Source: Bacillota bacterium
Lineage (GTDB): Bacteria; Bacillota; Clostridia; Lachnospirales; Lachnospiraceae
Length of the DNA: 64,000 bases
Direction of reading: 5' to 3'
Assembly: GCA_023435645.1 (NCBI GenBank)
Contig: JAEYRK010000096.1
Coordinates: 1 to 64,000, forward strand
The notes beneath the pieces were generated by a model, which saw only the letters and a list, made by a program, of their open reading frames with translations, was not told the origin of the DNA and made no database searches. A program made the translations under genes and the position numbers. Shown in pieces: positions 61,734-64,000 of the stretch. Each line of letters begins with the position of its first letter. The stretch's first letter is position 1.

Positions 61734-61979
61734 ATGCTGAGAATTTATATCTGTCCGAAATGTTATAATTTTCGTATGGTATCCAGAAAGCCGGATGCTA
61801 TCTGCTTCCATTGTGGCTCACCTATTGATAAATGTGAGTTAGAATATATAGAATTTATGAATATGACGGAAGAAGAACGCAATAGCTACAGAGAGAATTA
61901 TAAAAGCAGATTAAAACTATATCGTGATAAAATGGATGCAATGCATAGGGCAACCAATCATCAAATAGAGCCTAGATAG
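61734..61979 (+). CDS. Small zinc-ribbon protein of unknown function
   Basis: The 81 aa begin MLRIYICPKCYNFRMVSRKP, and CFHCGSP follows, giving a CPKC/CFHC four-cysteine zinc ribbon (about residues 7-29). The rest is a charged helix ending with basic residues. AAGGAGG precedes the ATG and a good promoter lies upstream, so it is a real gene. Such ribbons occur in regulators and RNA or RNA polymerase partners; no specific role can be assigned. It is 73 bases before the CapD-type gene. Confidence 0.8.
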   Translation: MLRIYICPKCYNFRMVSRKPDAICFHCGSPIDKCELEYIEFMNMTEEERNSYRENYKSRLKLYRDKMDAMHRATNHQIEPR

Positions 61980-62052
61980 GATAGTATGCTTCTATTTTAG
62001 GTTCTTTTTATGCCTAGAAGAGAACTTATTTAGAACAAATGAGGTAGTATGA

Positions 62053-63924
62053 ATGTATAAACGGGAACGAACGATGAATAGAAAACTGACGATAAGACGG
62101 TTATTTCTTTTATTATGTGATACCGCCATTATTTTACTTTCCAGTATCATCGGATTATTACTGAGATTTGATTTCCATCCGGATCGGGTGGACGCAAGAT
62201 TTATAGAATCTGTCTGGAATTACTTACCTGTTAATCTGGTTACCACTCTGATCATATTCTATTTGTTCAAGCTATACCATAGTATTTGGAGATTCGCAGG
62301 AATTATTGAGATGCAAAACGTTCTTTCAGCCTGTATTGTGTCTTCAATCCTTCAGTACATCGGGTATCAATCCTTCAATTACCCCATTCCGAGAAGCTTC
62401 TATTTCCTATATGCAGGAGTGCTATTCTTTCTTACCCTGGGGAGTCGTTTTGCGTATCGCTTCATCCGGTATTTGATTAGAAGAAAAGCCGGCAAAAAAG
62501 CGTTGAAGAAGGTAATGCTGATCGGCGGAGGAAGTGCGGCCAATGTGATTATCAGAGAAATTCGAAACAGTGAGCACATCCATAACACCATAATTAAATG
62601 TATTATTGATGATGCACCTGAGAAGCAGGGAACTTACATTCAGGGAATTAAGGTAGTTGGCATGAGGAAGGATATTATTGATAGTGCCAATCTGTACCAG
62701 ATTGATGAGATTATCATTGCAATGCCTTCTGTGCCGAAGAAAACCATCAGTGAGATCGTTGATATCTGTAAGGAAACCAGCTGCAATCTTAAAATTCTTC
62801 CGGGAATCTACCAATTGATGAATGATGAAATCAGCATCAGTCAGTTAAGGGATGTTGAGGTGGAGGACCTCCTTGGCAGGGATACCATGCAGGTGGATTT
62901 AAAGTCCATCATGGATTATGTTAAGGGTAAAGTAATACTGGTCACCGGTGGAGGCGGCTCTATCGGCAGTGAGCTCTGCAGGCAGGTGGCTGCTCATGAT
63001 CCGAAGCAACTGATTATCGTAGATATCTATGAGAATAACGCATACGATATCCAACAGGAGCTCCGAATGAAGTATCCGGAGCTGAACCTGACAGTTTTGA
63101 TTGCATCCGTCAGAAGCTCCACAAGAATGAACAGCATTTTTAAAACCTATCGCCCACAAATCGTTTATCATGCTGCCGCCCATAAGCATGTACCCCTGAT
63201 GGAGGACAGCCCCAATGAAGCAATCAAGAATAATGTCCTGGGAACCTTAAAAACGGTTACAGCAGCAGACCTCTACGGTGCGGAGAGATTTGTACTGATA
63301 TCAACGGACAAGGCAGTGAATCCGACCAATATCATGGGTGCCTCCAAACGAATCTGTGAGATGATTATTCAGACCTATAATAAGCGTTCCAAAACGGAAT
63401 TCGTTGCGGTACGTTTCGGGAATGTCCTGGGATCAAACGGAAGCGTAATTCCCTTGTTCAAAAAGCAGATTGCAGAGGGAGGTCCTGTTACGGTAACCCA
63501 TCCGGATATCATCCGTTATTTTATGACCATACCGGAAGCTGTTTCTCTGGTGCTACAGGCGGGAGCCTATGCGAAGGGCGGAGAAATCTTTGTACTGGAC
63601 ATGGGACAACCGGTTAGGATATTGGAGCTGGCAGAGAACTTGATCCGTTTATCCGGATTTAAACCCTATGAGGATATCGATATTAAGTTTACCGGCCTCC
63701 GCCCCGGAGAGAAGCTGTACGAAGAGCTTCTGATGGAAGAGGAGGGGCTAATGGAAACGGAAAACCAACTGATTCATATTGGTCAGCCGATCGAGATTGA
63801 CGAGGAGAAGTTCCTGAGGCAGATGGAGGAATTACAGGAGATCTGTATGATGGAGCATATTGATATCAGGAGGATGGTGAAGGACATTGTTCCTACCTAT
63901 CGGATGAATGAGAGTCATTCATAA
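62053..63924 (+). CDS. Membrane nucleotide-sugar 4,6-dehydratase (EpsC/CapD/WbpM type)
   Basis: Likely converts UDP-N-acetylglucosamine to a 4-keto-6-deoxy sugar for surface polysaccharide or glycan. The 623 aa have four membrane helices (about 12-140), a first Rossmann-like domain (LIGGGSAANVIIREI), then an SDR domain with GGGGSIGSELCRQ, YHAAAHKHVPLME and STDKAVNPTNIMGASKR; Met and Lys of MGASK take the usual catalytic positions of this group. ATG at 62053 has GAGGTAG upstream; 62074 is an alternative. Flagellin glycosylation or capsule are possible roles. Confidence 0.92.
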   Translation: MYKRERTMNRKLTIRRLFLLLCDTAIILLSSIIGLLLRFDFHPDRVDARFIESVWNYLPVNLVTTLIIFYLFKLYHSIWRFAGIIEMQNVLSACIVSSILQYIGYQSFNYPIPRSFYFLYAGVLFFLTLGSRFAYRFIRYLIRRKAGKKALKKVMLIGGGSAANVIIREIRNSEHIHNTIIKCIIDDAPEKQGTYIQGIKVVGMRKDIIDSANLYQIDEIIIAMPSVPKKTISEIVDICKETSCNLKILPGIYQLMNDEISISQLRDVEVEDLLGRDTMQVDLKSIMDYVKGKVILVTGGGGSIGSELCRQVAAHDPKQLIIVDIYENNAYDIQQELRMKYPELNLTVLIASVRSSTRMNSIFKTYRPQIVYHAAAHKHVPLMEDSPNEAIKNNVLGTLKTVTAADLYGAERFVLISTDKAVNPTNIMGASKRICEMIIQTYNKRSKTEFVAVRFGNVLGSNGSVIPLFKKQIAEGGPVTVTHPDIIRYFMTIPEAVSLVLQAGAYAKGGEIFVLDMGQPVRILELAENLIRLSGFKPYEDIDIKFTGLRPGEKLYEELLMEEEGLMETENQLIHIGQPIEIDEEKFLRQMEELQEICMMEHIDIRRMVKDIVPTYRMNESHS

Positions 63925-63942
63925 ACATCCAGAGATATATAT

Positions 63943-63970
63943 TTGACATTATCATTGGATATGTTACACT
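63943..63970 (+). promoter_or_regulatory. Promoter for a gene beyond the window
   Basis: TTGACA (63943-63948) and TACACT (63965-63970) are spaced by 16 bases, with TG two bases before the -10 (extended type). It reads rightward out of the window, so the gene after the dehydratase probably starts a new transcript. Confidence 0.65.
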
Positions 63971-64000
63971 TTAGTTAAATGGAGATAAAATTCTACATAA

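Overview
The window reads as a chromosomal segment of a motile, low-to-moderate GC Firmicute of the Clostridia, most like a Lachnospiraceae member. The evidence is the CodY and PolC pair, the Bacillus/Clostridium-type flagellar order (FlbD, FliY with CheC-like domains, CheC/CheD, a YlxF-like protein), frequent strong AGGAGG ribosome binding sites, some TTG/GTG starts, and the non-mevalonate genes dxr and ispG. Every convincing protein gene is on the + strand. The species cannot be fixed from the sequence alone.

Layout. 1-78: tail of an upstream gene. 374-2437: topA. 2578-3540: codY as its own unit, with a promoter, a long perfect inverted repeat at the predicted transcript start, and a terminator. 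3681-35888: one flagellar/chemotaxis supercluster, flgB-flgC-fliE-fliF-fliG-fliH-fliI-fliJ-ylxF/motE-like-fliK-flgD-TIGR02530-like-flgE, a terminator plus structured leader, then flbD-motA-motB-fliL-fliM-fliY-cheY-fliO-fliP-fliQ-fliR-flhB-flhA-flhF-flhG-PilZ-cheB-cheA-cheW-cheC-cheD-small membrane protein-sigma D. 35994-39639: fapA, a small charged protein, a SwrB-like protein and an MltG-N-like protein. 39687-41901: rpsB and tsf with a consensus promoter and structured leaders. 41990-49185: an accessory block (DUF4236 protein, two-lobed alpha/beta hydrolase, FMN split-barrel protein, Fpg/Nei-like protein without the catalytic proline, polysaccharide deacetylase, bactofilin) that separates tsf from pyrH. 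49382-61338: pyrH-frr-uppS-cdsA-dxr-rseP-ispG-polC. 61477-63924: tRNA-Glu(CTC), a zinc-ribbon protein and an EpsC/CapD-type nucleotide-sugar dehydratase, then a promoter for a gene beyond the window.

The genes group into a complete export apparatus, basal body, hook, stator and switch; a chemotaxis system with CheC/CheD/FliY phosphatase logic; c-di-GMP sensing through a PilZ protein; and the sigma factor for late flagellar genes. They are flanked by housekeeping genes for translation, isoprenoid/phospholipid/cell-wall precursors and replication. From memory, the same order topA-codY-fla/che-sigD-swrB-rpsB-tsf-pyrH-frr-uppS-cdsA-dxr-rseP-polC exists in Bacillus subtilis. The window is therefore mostly an ancient conserved neighbourhood, and the departures from it are the most informative parts. 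I did not find a clearly new defence or mobile system. The best leads are intergenic RNA-like structures, the tsf-pyrH accessory block and a decayed repeat tract before polC.
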